From: Pleionea sediminis
GTDB taxonomy: Bacteria; Pseudomonadota; Gammaproteobacteria; Enterobacterales; Kangiellaceae
DNA length: 64,000 bases
Direction of reading: 5' to 3'
Assembly: GCF_007570825.1 (NCBI RefSeq)
Contig: NZ_SUNB01000001.1
Span: 1,364,001-1,428,000, forward strand
Under the pieces are notes generated by a model. That model saw nothing but the letters and a program-made list of their open reading frames with translations, ran no database searches and was not told the origin of the DNA. Every line of letters starts with the position of its first letter. Position 1 is the first letter of the stretch. Below, piece by piece: positions 16,500 to 25,752 of the stretch. The translations under genes and the position numbers were made by a program.

Positions 16500-17696
16500 T
16501 TATTCATCTCTTAACGCTTCAATAGGTGGAAGTTTTGAGGCATCGATAGCCGGTTTAAGGCCGGCAATTACACCTATTATTGCTGATACCAGCAGCGCTA
16601 AAATTAGCACAGACAGTTCGAGCTCTATTGGAAAATCAGGAAAGAGATAGTGTGCGACAACAGAAGGCAGTAAAATCAAACTGTAGCCTAATAATCCACC
16701 AAAAATTGCAAGGGCGATGGCTTCATATAAAAACAAATTTCTTAATTGAATTGACGTAAATCCGAGAGCGCGCAGCAATCCAATTTCTTGTTTCCTTTCG
16801 GTAACAGTAATACTAAAGATTGTGAGAATCCCAACTCCCCCGACCAATAGTGCGATGCTACCTAAACCGGCTGCTGCGACTTTAACTATTTGTAAAATAT
16901 CATCCATGCTATCAAGCATGGCGTCCTGTGTGATTAATGTAAAATCCTCCATTCCATGACGCTCAATCAATTTTCGTTTTACTAGCTCAGCAATGTCGTG
17001 AGAAGAAATATTCTCATAATAAAAAACGTCAATTTCCATCAAACTGTTTCTGTTAAATAATTGCAGGCCTTTTTGTGCCGGGATATAAATAAGATCATCT
17101 AGATTAGTACCTAAAAATTCGCCTTTACTTTCCATAACCCCAATAACACGAAAGCGAGTTTGCGCAATACGCACAATTTCTCCAAGAGCTCCTTTGTTGC
17201 CAAAAAGTTCTTTTTTTAATTCGCTACCTAATACTGCATAGGCTCTTGGTTGTTGAATGTTATCGTCTGGAAGAAAACGACCTTGTGCAACATCTATTTT
17301 CCATGCTTTCGCAGCTTGAGGACCAACAGCAGCAATATCCGTATAACGACTTCGATTTACTGACTCTATTTGACCAGTTCCAAATACGACCGGAACCACA
17401 TGCTCTACGGCTCTTAATGACTTTAATTGAATAGCATCATCGAGAGTTAACGGTCGTGTTGTATTAAGGAGACCACCAAAACCAAAGGTTTCAGTTTTAC
17501 CGGGAGTAATCGCGATAATACGACTACCAAATTGAGTGAACTCATTCATTATGAACTGCCGCATTCCCTCACCAAGCGCTGAGAGTAATGTTACCGATGC
17601 TATGCCTACTGCAAATCCTAAAATAGTTAATAAGCTTCTTAAACGGTAGGAGCTCAGCGAGCGAAATACCCATTCGAAACGATCGGCCCAGTTCAT
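16500..17696 (-). CDS. MacB-like ABC transporter permease (second copy)
   Basis: 398 residues: an N-terminal helix (about 18-40), a large periplasmic MacB_PCD domain (about 45-270) and an FtsX domain with three helices (about 275-390: LLVGGVGILTIFSITVTERK, QEIGLLRALGF). It ends in PIEALRDE, typical of the MacB family. Its start overlaps the stop of the upstream permease by four bases (ATGA). The two permeases probably form a heterodimer with the ATPase at 18888-19574. Confidence 0.9.
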   Translation of the reverse strand: MNWADRFEWVFRSLSSYRLRSLLTILGFAVGIASVTLLSALGEGMRQFIMNEFTQFGSRIIAITPGKTETFGFGGLLNTTRPLTLDDAIQLKSLRAVEHVVPVVFGTGQIESVNRSRYTDIAAVGPQAAKAWKIDVAQGRFLPDDNIQQPRAYAVLGSELKKELFGNKGALGEIVRIAQTRFRVIGVMESKGEFLGTNLDDLIYIPAQKGLQLFNRNSLMEIDVFYYENISSHDIAELVKRKLIERHGMEDFTLITQDAMLDSMDDILQIVKVAAAGLGSIALLVGGVGILTIFSITVTERKQEIGLLRALGFTSIQLRNLFLYEAIALAIFGGLLGYSLILLPSVVAHYLFPDFPIELELSVLILALLVSAIIGVIAGLKPAIDASKLPPIEALRDE

Positions 17697-18901
17697 GAAA
17701 AACCTCGCATCGCAAGTATGGGATCCAGTTTGGACGCTTTAGCTGCAGGTAACCAGGAGAAAAGAGCGCCCATAATAAATGCGGTTACAATAGCCGAAAT
17801 GACAGCCCACCAAGTAGCTGCAATGGGGAAATCTGGCCAGTACCAGCGCACAAACTCAATACCAGAAAAGGCGAGAAGCATACCGATGACTGAGCCGGCA
17901 GTGGTCAGCAATAGAGCTTCGCCAATAAATATGCGTTTTACTTGTAATCCAGTTGCGCCAAGAGCTTTTAATAATCCGATTTCATGGCGTCGTTGAGCTA
18001 CTGAGATATAAGTAACGTTCATAATTAAAACGCCAGCAACCACTAAACTAATTGCGGCTATCGCACCAACAACCGCAGTAACGGTGAGCATTATTGAATT
18101 GAATGCGCTCAGGATAGAATCTTGACTAACAAAGCTAATATCATCTTTTCCTTCATGTCGTTCAGCAATTATTTTGCGAATACGCTGTTCGGTATAGGCT
18201 TCGCTATTACTTTGCGACAGTTGAATGATGACTCTAAAAAGAGCCGGAGAATTGAACAGCATTTCTGCAGAACGCACCGGAATTATTGCCATATCTCTGA
18301 GATCAAGACCGAGTGATTCACCACGCTCTTCAAGGACTCCTATTACACGAAAGCGATAATCACCTGCACGTACCCATTCTCCAACAGCTGACTGATTTCC
18401 GAAAAGTTCTTTTTTTATTTTTGAGCCCAGTACAATAACGGGAACATGTTGAGTTGAAGAGTTTTCCGGTAAGGCTCGTCCTTCGCCAAGAGTAAGATCC
18501 CGAATAGGAAATATTGCAGGTGTTGAACCCATTGTAATCACTTCTCGGCTTCGATTCTGAAACGTTATTAATGCAGTACCGGCAATTATGGGAGCGATTT
18601 TATCAATTGTGCTTATATGCTCAATAGCTTGAACATCTTCGAGTGTTAAGTCTCTCGTTGTTGTTCCGTAAATCGGTGGTGCTCCTCCTTGGGTTTCTTT
18701 CTTTCCAGGTAATATGATGAGTAAATCGGCTCCCAAACTTGAAAATTCTTGCTCTATAAATCGACGAGCACCTTCACCCAGACTAGTCAATAAAATTACA
18801 GAGCAGACACCGATTGCTATCGCTAATGTTAATAATAAAGTGCGAGGTATGTGACGTTTAAATACAGGAACACTAAATTCCCAATAATCAACTAAACGCA
18901 T
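17693..18901 (-). CDS. MacB-like ABC transporter permease (first copy)
   Basis: 402 residues with the same plan as its neighbour: N-terminal helix, periplasmic domain, and FtsX domain with VAQRRHEIGLLKALGATG and a LDPILAMRG-type ending. The two permeases are similar across their length (for example SLGEGARRFI versus ALGEGMRQFI), so they arose by duplication. It overlaps the ATPase gene by 14 bases, indicating translational coupling. Confidence 0.9.
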   Translation of the reverse strand: MRLVDYWEFSVPVFKRHIPRTLLLTLAIAIGVCSVILLTSLGEGARRFIEQEFSSLGADLLIILPGKKETQGGAPPIYGTTTRDLTLEDVQAIEHISTIDKIAPIIAGTALITFQNRSREVITMGSTPAIFPIRDLTLGEGRALPENSSTQHVPVIVLGSKIKKELFGNQSAVGEWVRAGDYRFRVIGVLEERGESLGLDLRDMAIIPVRSAEMLFNSPALFRVIIQLSQSNSEAYTEQRIRKIIAERHEGKDDISFVSQDSILSAFNSIMLTVTAVVGAIAAISLVVAGVLIMNVTYISVAQRRHEIGLLKALGATGLQVKRIFIGEALLLTTAGSVIGMLLAFSGIEFVRWYWPDFPIAATWWAVISAIVTAFIMGALFSWLPAAKASKLDPILAMRGFS

Positions 18902-19574
18902 GGTGTTTTTCTACTTCCGACAATTTTCCATCGATGATCTGTAATTTCCTCGGAGCTCGGGAGCCGAGTTGAACATCGTGGGTCACCATCATCAATGTTA
19001 TGCCTTCCTGATTGAATTTTTCTAAAAGTTCAATCACTTCACTTCCGGATCGGCTGTCAAGATTCCCTGTCGGCTCATCGGCCAATAGAATACTGGGTTT
19101 CATCAACAAGGCCCGTGCAATTGCTACGCGTTGTAATTGACCGCCCGATAATTGCTTTGGTAAATGATCGGCGCGGCTGCTAATGCCCAACTGTTCCAAT
19201 ATCTTCATTGACTGCTCGCGACGCTCATGCTTAGGGGTTTTGCTCAACATAAGCGGGACTTCTACATTTTCCAAGGCAGTTAATCTGGGAATCAGATGAA
19301 ATGATTGAAAAATAAATCCAATGTTATTTTGGCGTAATTTTGCTCGCTCCTCTTCGATCAAAGAGTGAGTTGCAATGTCATTGATATATAGTTCACCTGA
19401 GTCTGGGCGATCCAGTAAACCTATCATATTAAGTAAGGTACTTTTTCCCGAGCCAGATGGACCCATAACCGATAAGTAGTCGCCCGGGTTAATAGACAAA
19501 TTGACATGGTCGAGTGCTTTTAGAGGTGTTTCTCCTAATTCGTAAGTTTTGCATACATCTTTCAGTAAAATCAT
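18888..19574 (-). CDS. ABC transporter ATP-binding protein, MacB/LolD type
   Basis: 228-residue ATPase with Walker A (GPSGSGKST), Q-loop (FIFQSFHLIPRLTALENV), signature LSGGQLQRVAIARAL, Walker B (ILLADEPTGNLD) and the H-loop (VTHD). The group powers mechanotransmission-type exporters in which substrate does not cross via the membrane pore. With the adaptor at 19579-20709 this is a tripartite efflux or secretion pump that would need an outer-membrane TolC-like partner encoded elsewhere. Confidence 0.95.
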   Translation of the reverse strand: MILLKDVCKTYELGETPLKALDHVNLSINPGDYLSVMGPSGSGKSTLLNMIGLLDRPDSGELYINDIATHSLIEEERAKLRQNNIGFIFQSFHLIPRLTALENVEVPLMLSKTPKHERREQSMKILEQLGISSRADHLPKQLSGGQLQRVAIARALLMKPSILLADEPTGNLDSRSGSEVIELLEKFNQEGITLMMVTHDVQLGSRAPRKLQIIDGKLSEVEKHHAFS

Positions 19575-19578
19575 TGAG

Positions 19579-20709
19579 CTAATCCGTTATTGATGTACGC
19601 ACTGTAATGCCTGGCTTTAAATCATTTTGACCTAAAGAGGTTATCACTTTATCACCCGGTGATAGACCTTCAGTAACTTCTGTAAACTTCCAGTTTCCAA
19701 TACCAATTTTTATTTCACGTTCTTCAACAATATTGTTTTTACTGACTATCCAAACCTTATTGCCCTCTATTAAAGCTTCCGTGGGGATCCTGATCGTACT
19801 TTCTCGATTGGCGAGAATAACTTCGGCGTCAGCGCTGTAGCCCACAAGTAATGACTGTTCTTGAGTGTCAAAGTTGACATCTATAGTGACAGTTCTTGCT
19901 TGTTTTGCAAAATCTTCAACATAAGGTGATATACGAGTTAACTTCCCTTGAAACGTTATATCTCGATAAGCATCAAGACTCACACGCACCGGTTGTCCAA
20001 TTTTAAGTAGTGATGCATCAACTTCATCAATAGGTGCGGAGACATAAACGCAATCTGCCGTCAAAAGGTCGATTGCTGGCGGTGTTGGTACTCCGGGAGG
20101 AGAGGGCGTAGTTATCTCTCCAACTTCTCCACTGATATTAGCAACCGTTCCAGGAAAAGGAGCTCGAATGTAGGTTTGTTCCAAAAACGCATTTTGTAAT
20201 TCGAGCTGTGCCTCAAATTCTTTTTCTTGTGACTTCGCTGCTAAGCATGTTGCTTCACTTGCACTTGCTTTGGAAGTAGCTCGATCTACGATGTCTTCTG
20301 CGGCGAGCTCTTTTTTTGCCAGAACATCAAGTCTCTTGGCATCGCGTTCGTCACTAGCTGCGCCAATACAAATACTATGCTGTTGTAAACGATGCGCTTG
20401 TAGTGCTGCTTCTGCCCTTTTAACTTGCGCCTTAATATTCTCATTCCACAATTCAATGAGTAAATCTCCGGCTTTAACAGAATCTCCTTCTGTGACATAA
20501 ATCGCAGAAATTTGACCGCTGGTTAATGGTGCAATTTTCGATCTTTTACAGGCGTTTACTGTTCCACTTCGGGTGTTGGCTACGGTTGCTTCAACTGCGC
20601 CCGTATCAACAATATAGGTTTCTACTGATATCGAATCTTCTTTAGAAAAGGTAAAAATTATTACAATAAGAACAGCAACTGCAGCGCCAAAGAATATTTT
20701 TTTAGTCAT
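19579..20709 (-). CDS. HlyD/MacA-family periplasmic adaptor protein
   Basis: 376 residues with one N-terminal membrane anchor (IFFGAAVAVLIVIIFTFS). A biotinyl-lipoyl half-motif follows (IAPLTSGQISAIYVTEGDSV), then a coiled-coil hairpin (about 90-165), the second lipoyl half (TYIRAPFPGTVANISGEVGE), a beta-barrel and a membrane-proximal domain ending in GLSPGDKVITSLGQNDLKPG. It is first in the four-gene operon. A perfect FNR-type half-site pair lies 62-75 bases upstream. Confidence 0.9.
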   Translation of the reverse strand: MTKKIFFGAAVAVLIVIIFTFSKEDSISVETYIVDTGAVEATVANTRSGTVNACKRSKIAPLTSGQISAIYVTEGDSVKAGDLLIELWNENIKAQVKRAEAALQAHRLQQHSICIGAASDERDAKRLDVLAKKELAAEDIVDRATSKASASEATCLAAKSQEKEFEAQLELQNAFLEQTYIRAPFPGTVANISGEVGEITTPSPPGVPTPPAIDLLTADCVYVSAPIDEVDASLLKIGQPVRVSLDAYRDITFQGKLTRISPYVEDFAKQARTVTIDVNFDTQEQSLLVGYSADAEVILANRESTIRIPTEALIEGNKVWIVSKNNIVEEREIKIGIGNWKFTEVTEGLSPGDKVITSLGQNDLKPGITVRTSITD

Positions 20710-20770
20710 CGTACCGAGATCCCTGACTTTGATCGTTCGTATGATTGTAGCTTACGCGATATTTATTATA

Positions 20771-20784
20771 TTGATTTTAATCAA
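20771..20784. promoter_or_regulatory. FNR-type operator (TTGAT-N4-ATCAA)
   Basis: The sequence TTGATTTTAATCAA is a perfect match to the FNR/ANR consensus, in the 98-base gap between the adaptor gene (start 20709, -) and the signalling gene ending at 20808. It could make the export operon respond to oxygen. No clear promoter hexamers pin the distance, and AT-rich DNA can produce such sites by chance. Confidence 0.4.
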
Positions 20785-20807
20785 TCTCGAATAGAATATT
20801 AGAAGCT

Positions 20808-22553
20808 TTATCCGCCTTGACTACTAAATTGCTTTACCCAAATGAGTAGTTCATTAACAGGCATCGGTTTTGCGAAATGGTATCCTTGAATGAGATGACA
20901 CCCAAAAGCATTAACAATATCCAGTTGATGTTTCGTTTCTATCCCTTCGGCGATGACTTTCTTGTTCAATGATTGTCCCAGGTTAACGATTGTTTTGGTA
21001 ATTATATTATCATCGGAGTCATGCTCAATATCTGAAACAAAAGACCGATCGATTTTTAAAGTAGAAACAGGGAATCGCTTTAAATAAGCTAAAGAGGAAT
21101 AACCTGTGCCAAAATCATCGATTGCCAAATTTACGCCCAGGTCGTCGAGTAAGTTAAGGCGTTCAATCATATCTTCGCCAATTTCCATTAACGTTGTTTC
21201 TGTAATTTCCAGTGTTATTGATCTGTGATGTAAATTTAAATTATTTAATGCATTTTTTATGTCATCAATTAAATGTTCGCTACAAAATTGGTGAGGAGAT
21301 AAGTTGACTGCTACGCCAACATCTTTGAGTTCTTCTTGTTTCTGCCATTCTAAACAATCTTTAAATGCTTGCTGCATCACCCATTGACCTATTTGAATTA
21401 TTTTTGCATTTCGCTCAGCAGCCTCTATAAAATAAACTGGAGATAGCAAGCCTTTTTCTGGATGTTGCCAACGAATTAAGGCTTCTGCTTTAACGACTTT
21501 ATTTCGTTGAGTATCGACAATTGGCTGATACATCAAAATGAATTGGTTGTCGTCTATGGCTACTTGTAATTCATCATGCAACTTTTTACTCTGAGTAAGC
21601 TCAAGTTCAAATTCTGGGTCATAAAATCTATAAGTATTGCGGCCACTTCGCTTCGATTTGTACATAGCTAGGTCGGAGTTTTTTAATAAGCTTTCAGGAG
21701 TTACTCCGTCATGAGGGTAAACAGCAATGCCGATACTTGCGCCAGTATTTACATGTTGATAATCAAGTTCTAGTGGCTTGGACAGCTCTTCCAGAATTCT
21801 TTCAGCGAATCTTGATGAACCCTCACCTATGTTTTCGAACTCTGCGATAATTGCAAACTCATCACCTCCGAGACGGGCGATGATATCTATGTTTCGAGTT
21901 GAAAAATTGATTCTTTTTGCTGTGATTTTTAATAAAGTATCGCCCGTGGAGTGTCCTAATGTATCGTTGACTTCTTTAAAGTTATCTAGATCCAATAAAA
22001 TTACGGCAAACGAATTATTTTTTCTTTTGGCTTGCTCTATTTTTTCATTTAACGCTAAGTTAAATTTAGTCCGATTTGCTAAACCTGTTAGTGGGTCGTG
22101 TTGTGCTAAAGAAACGAGCTTCTCTTCAATATGTTTTCTTTTTAGTGCATATCTAATTGAGCGCTCAAGTAAAGCCGCATTGAGCTCTTGTTTGACAAGA
22201 TAGTCCATTGCTCCTGCATTTGTCGCTTCTATATCAACTTCTCGATTATCCATACCTGTTAAAAGAATTACCGCATATACTTGATAAGTACTTGAAGTAA
22301 TTTCTTTTGTAAGTTCGATGCCTGTATGCTCACCTAGCATGTAATCAATTAAATAAACATCATAGCTATTATTATCAATTAGATTGACTGCATCGTTATA
22401 AGTTGAGGCCCAAGTTACTTTTGCTTTTTTCCCGTAAGCTTCTTCAAGATAATCTTCAGCAAGTATAAAATCGTCTTCATCATCTTCAATCACAAGAATT
22501 CTAAGAGTATCTTGTTCGTTTACTGGAGATGTGTCGAGAAGAGATTTTTTCAT
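20808..22553 (-). CDS. Response regulator with GGDEF and EAL domains
   Basis: 581 residues. REC about 15-130 (LVIEDDEDDFILAEDYL, phospho-site in YDVYLIDYMLGEHTG, ILLTG). GGDEF domain about 160-320 with an intact RLGGDEFAII active site and the RNID I-site five residues before GGDEF. EAL domain about 330-575 with EALIRWQ, the LEITETTLM segment, the DDFGTGYSSL loop and KIDRSFV. Both cyclic-di-GMP synthesis and breakdown motifs look intact, so the net activity cannot be predicted. It is last in a three-gene operon (2 bases after the single-domain regulator) under a Cache-type kinase. Confidence 0.93.
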   Translation of the reverse strand: MKKSLLDTSPVNEQDTLRILVIEDDEDDFILAEDYLEEAYGKKAKVTWASTYNDAVNLIDNNSYDVYLIDYMLGEHTGIELTKEITSSTYQVYAVILLTGMDNREVDIEATNAGAMDYLVKQELNAALLERSIRYALKRKHIEEKLVSLAQHDPLTGLANRTKFNLALNEKIEQAKRKNNSFAVILLDLDNFKEVNDTLGHSTGDTLLKITAKRINFSTRNIDIIARLGGDEFAIIAEFENIGEGSSRFAERILEELSKPLELDYQHVNTGASIGIAVYPHDGVTPESLLKNSDLAMYKSKRSGRNTYRFYDPEFELELTQSKKLHDELQVAIDDNQFILMYQPIVDTQRNKVVKAEALIRWQHPEKGLLSPVYFIEAAERNAKIIQIGQWVMQQAFKDCLEWQKQEELKDVGVAVNLSPHQFCSEHLIDDIKNALNNLNLHHRSITLEITETTLMEIGEDMIERLNLLDDLGVNLAIDDFGTGYSSLAYLKRFPVSTLKIDRSFVSDIEHDSDDNIITKTIVNLGQSLNKKVIAEGIETKHQLDIVNAFGCHLIQGYHFAKPMPVNELLIWVKQFSSQGG

Positions 22554-22555
22554 TA

Positions 22556-22987
22556 TTAAGTTTCAGGTAGTTTCACTATTTTAAACCAGTAGTCTGAAAA
22601 CTTGTGAACTAATTCGACTAGTTTTTCAAATGTAACTGGCTTCGTGATATAAGAGCTAGCTCCTAAGTTGTAGCTTTTTAATATATCCTCTTCTTCTTTA
22701 GAAGTTGTCAAGATTATTATCGGTATATGCTTAAGACTCTGATTGCCTTTAATTTCTTTTAGAGCCTCTCGGCCATCTTTTCTTGGCATATTTAAGTCGA
22801 GTAATATGATATCTGGCAAAGCTGTATTCTTTAGGTTTTGGTACTCTCCTTCTCTTTTTAAGAAGTCAATTAAGTCTTGTCCATCTTGTGTAAAGCTAAT
22901 GTTATTAAGTACATTAGCTTCTTCGATAGCGTCTTTAAAAAGCAAACAGTCATCGGGATCATCATCACACATATGAATCTGAATCAT
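22556..22987 (-). CDS. Single-domain response regulator (Rcp1-like)
   Basis: A CheY-like receiver of about 143 residues with IQIHMCDDDPDDCLLFKDAI (acidic pocket), the phospho-acceptor in PDIILLDLNMPRKDG, IIILTTS, and the conserved Lys in SSYITKPVTFEKL. The spacing and the insertion between beta-3 and beta-4 match Rcp1-type regulators that pair with bacteriophytochrome-like kinases. The start is uncertain: a TTG at 23023, an ATG at 23005 and an ATG at 22987 are in frame. I chose 22987 because GGAGAG lies about 10 bases before it and the domain begins there. It sits between the kinase and the GGDEF-EAL gene. Confidence 0.85.
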   Translation of the reverse strand: MIQIHMCDDDPDDCLLFKDAIEEANVLNNISFTQDGQDLIDFLKREGEYQNLKNTALPDIILLDLNMPRKDGREALKEIKGNQSLKHIPIIILTTSKEEEDILKSYNLGASSYITKPVTFEKLVELVHKFSDYWFKIVKLPET

Positions 22988-23026
22988 TGAGCTTTTACTC
23001 TCCATACTAACAGGTGCTCTCAATAA

Positions 23027-25009
23027 CTAATTAAGCGGCAAGAAAACGATGAACTCTGAACCTTCGCCGAGAGTACTTTTAACTTCAATTTTTCCATTAT
23101 GTCGCTCTACAATTTTCTTACATATTGCTAAGCCAATACCTGTTCCCTCATATTCATTTCTAGCATGAAGTCTTTGAAAAACCTCAAAAATTCGTTCTGA
23201 ATACTTGCTATCCATGCCTATACCATTGTCTTGAATATGTATTTCAATTTGAGTATCGTCATCATTAACTTTAGACCAAATTTTCACATGATGCTGAACA
23301 TCTGCTCTTCTAAATTTTAATGAGTTCCCAATTAAATTTTGCATCAATTGACGTAGTTGCAATTCATCACCTTCAACGACCGGTAAATCATTAACTTCGA
23401 CAATAGCACCGGATTGCTCTATTGCAATTTCTAGATCGGAAATTACCCCATTTACTATTTCATTCATATTGGTTGATTGAAATGGACGTCCCCGAGTCGC
23501 TACTCTCGAAAATGAGAGTAGATCGCTAATTAACTGGCTCATTCTACTAGCTGCTTGCTGCATTCTCTTTAAATAGTCCTTTGACTTATCATCGAGATCA
23601 TCATAGCTTCGAGCGATAAGTCGATCGCCAAAAGCTTGTACTTTGCGAAGTGGCTCTTGTAGATCGTGAGAAGCTACGTATGCGAATTTTTCTAACTCTT
23701 CGTTGGAGCGCTTGAGCTCCTCTTCGCGAGCACGAAGTTGTTTGTCTGTTAGGCGACGTATTAGAACTTCTTGATTAAGTAAGTTTGTCTGTTCGATAAC
23801 TCTAGTGGACATCAAACGAAACTGTTGTGCGAGTGTACCCAGCTCGTCATTTCTTTCTGTTGGCAATGTATCTATTTTTTGTGTACGACCAAATTTTTTA
23901 ATGCTGGCCAGTAGTTGTTGAATTGGAATGGCTAAAGCTCTGAGAGCTAATGTTGTTAGAATAATAGCGATGGTTACAATAATTAAACTCGTATAAATTA
24001 AACTACGGTTTAATTGATCAGTGATAGATTCTATTTTTGAGTAGGGTTGAATAAGTGAAATTCTTATATATCGATCGGGGTTTAAAGGATCAAAATGAAA
24101 TTTTTCGTGAACAAGTGAATATTCTTCATTAGCTTTATCTCTAACTGTGCCATATTGCAGTTTATTGTCATTAAAAATTTTGTCACTTCCGTAAAATTCA
24201 TTTTCCATAATATGTTGAGCTTTTTCAGGGAATTCGAAAGTGAACGTTTTTTCTTTTTCTGGATGATAGATAAATTGTCCATCATCTTGTGTCGCATATA
24301 AGTTAATGTCTTGAGTTAAAATTTCTGCTGCATCCTCGAAAGTATGAGTAATATCCATACTGATTACGATGAATCCATAGAGTATTTCCCGGTCAAAAAT
24401 AGGCGCGACCGACCTCAAAGTTGCTATTGTGGGGGTATAAATCTTCCCTTCTTCTCTATCCAAAGATAACTTAGATAATAAAACTTCATCGGGACTTAAA
24501 GAGGTAGAGTTTTTTATATACGGCCTGTGAATTTTTTCTTGCAGCTTATCGGGAGGTAACAGAGTTATCTTGTTATTTCTTTTCCAAGCAGTTATTTTTT
24601 CGATAGCACTTTCTGATTGTTTATCTTTTTTGTACTTAATGAGTCTCACTTTAAAATAAGGTGGTGAAGCAGCAAGAGTTTGATTGAATAGAACGGTCAA
24701 ACTTTCTTTCCACTCTTCTTCTTCAATTACATCGAGAATATTGGATGATGAACTATTTGTACTTTCAATTAACCCTTTGATAATTCTAGAGCGAGCTATT
24801 ATTTGAGCATCAGTACGTAGTTGCTGAATTTCTTTCTCTAAACTTCTGTTAATAAATCTCAAGTCTTGCCGTAATTGAATGTATTTTTCTTCGGTGAGAG
24901 ATTCTGAAAGTTGACGAGACATGACAACTACGATGGTCGTTGAGGTAACGACGACCAGCAAAATAGTAGTTAGAAAAAATTTTGTCCGTAAAGACCAGTT
25001 ACCCAACAT
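23027..25009 (-). CDS. Cache-domain sensor histidine kinase
   Basis: 660-residue inner-membrane kinase. First helix about 10-30, periplasmic Cache-like sensor about 35-330, second helix about 333-355, HAMP about 358-410, a short coiled coil, HisKA with H448 in ASHDLQEPLRKVQAFGDRL, and a HATPase with LMQNLIGNSLKFR, IQDNGIGMD and GTGIGLAICKKI. The DLQEPLRKV sequence marks the phytochrome-like HWE-distinct subgroup that usually signals to Rcp1-type regulators, which is what follows it here. It begins the operon; a 32-bp perfect palindrome lies 38-69 bases upstream of its start. Confidence 0.92.
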   Translation of the reverse strand: MLGNWSLRTKFFLTTILLVVVTSTTIVVVMSRQLSESLTEEKYIQLRQDLRFINRSLEKEIQQLRTDAQIIARSRIIKGLIESTNSSSSNILDVIEEEEWKESLTVLFNQTLAASPPYFKVRLIKYKKDKQSESAIEKITAWKRNNKITLLPPDKLQEKIHRPYIKNSTSLSPDEVLLSKLSLDREEGKIYTPTIATLRSVAPIFDREILYGFIVISMDITHTFEDAAEILTQDINLYATQDDGQFIYHPEKEKTFTFEFPEKAQHIMENEFYGSDKIFNDNKLQYGTVRDKANEEYSLVHEKFHFDPLNPDRYIRISLIQPYSKIESITDQLNRSLIYTSLIIVTIAIILTTLALRALAIPIQQLLASIKKFGRTQKIDTLPTERNDELGTLAQQFRLMSTRVIEQTNLLNQEVLIRRLTDKQLRAREEELKRSNEELEKFAYVASHDLQEPLRKVQAFGDRLIARSYDDLDDKSKDYLKRMQQAASRMSQLISDLLSFSRVATRGRPFQSTNMNEIVNGVISDLEIAIEQSGAIVEVNDLPVVEGDELQLRQLMQNLIGNSLKFRRADVQHHVKIWSKVNDDDTQIEIHIQDNGIGMDSKYSERIFEVFQRLHARNEYEGTGIGLAICKKIVERHNGKIEVKSTLGEGSEFIVFLPLN

Positions 25010-25046
25010 TTTCGATTCAGAATACCTGGGCTACCGCCCGTAGTAA

Positions 25047-25078
25047 CTAAGTATATTAACTATAGTTAATATACTTAG
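25047..25078. repeat. Perfect 32-bp palindrome upstream of the kinase operon
   Basis: CTAAGTATATTAACTA is followed immediately by its exact complement. It lies between the stop of the small secreted protein (25101, -) and the start of the kinase (25009, -). No T-run follows, so a classical terminator is unlikely. Its uninterrupted symmetry suits a dimeric regulator operator, or a cruciform in AT-rich DNA. Confidence 0.7.
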
Positions 25079-25100
25079 CATTACGAGATTAAAAGTTTGA

Positions 25101-25565
25101 TTAGTTGTTTTTCGTTTCTTTTTTGAAAAATATATTTTCTTGTTCAGCGGCCAAATCTTCTTCTGGAGCGCCTTTTTGAATTAGGGCTCGTACCTCTTTA
25201 AATTGTGGGCTATTGGCTGTTAAACCATATATTTCACGCAATTTATCGACACCTGAGCTTCGGTGAACTCGAAAGCTTTCAACCACATCTTCCCATTTAG
25301 TTTTAGTTACTTTTTCGATTGATAGTGCCAGGTAAAAGTCAGCTGGGCTGAATTCGTACATCTCAAAGGTCTCGATGAGACGTTCTTCAGGCACATTGAA
25401 TGTCTTTGCTTGCTCTTTGATCGCCTCTAACCAATTGCCTTGCGCTACGTGATTGATGTTTATGAGCCAGCGGTCCAATTGTTTATCTCCACTATCCCAC
25501 TTTTCTGAAGCAAACCCAACAGAGAGGCCCAAAACAGCGATAGTTGCAATAATAAAGGTTTTCAT
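25101..25565 (-). CDS. Small secreted protein, unknown function
   Basis: 154 residues beginning MKTFIIATIAVLGLSVGFAS, a clear signal peptide. The mature part is charged and alpha-helical, with a repeated theme of short helices (WLEAIKEQAKTFNVPEERLIE, SIEKVTKTKWEDVVESF) and no cysteines. I do not recognise a family. An in-frame ATG two codons upstream exists, but GAGA stands about 7 bases before the chosen ATG. It could be read through into the kinase operon, as no terminator with a T-run separates them. Confidence 0.7.
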   Translation of the reverse strand: MKTFIIATIAVLGLSVGFASEKWDSGDKQLDRWLININHVAQGNWLEAIKEQAKTFNVPEERLIETFEMYEFSPADFYLALSIEKVTKTKWEDVVESFRVHRSSGVDKLREIYGLTANSPQFKEVRALIQKGAPEEDLAAEQENIFFKKETKNN

Positions 25566-25715
25566 TTGCATATCTCTTTTGTAAACAATCAGTTAAGGGT
25601 TAAAAATTCGACTAAAATTGTCAAGTTAAGAACGAGACTTGATCGTGATTATGGATAAATATTTAATATCTGCAAATTAATCGAATAAAAAGTCATCTTT
25701 CGGGTCTGAAACACG

Positions 25716-25721
25716 TATAAT
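25716..25721 (+). promoter_or_regulatory. Probable -10 element of the bipA promoter
   Basis: A consensus TATAAT is followed by a GC-rich discriminator (GTCGCGCC), as in growth-rate-controlled promoters of translation genes. The -35 region is poor. The hexamer is flanked by a perfect 10-bp inverted repeat (25693-25702 and 25731-25740). Confidence 0.55.
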
Positions 25722-25752
25722 GTCGCGCCTCGAAAGATGAGAGAGAATACCT

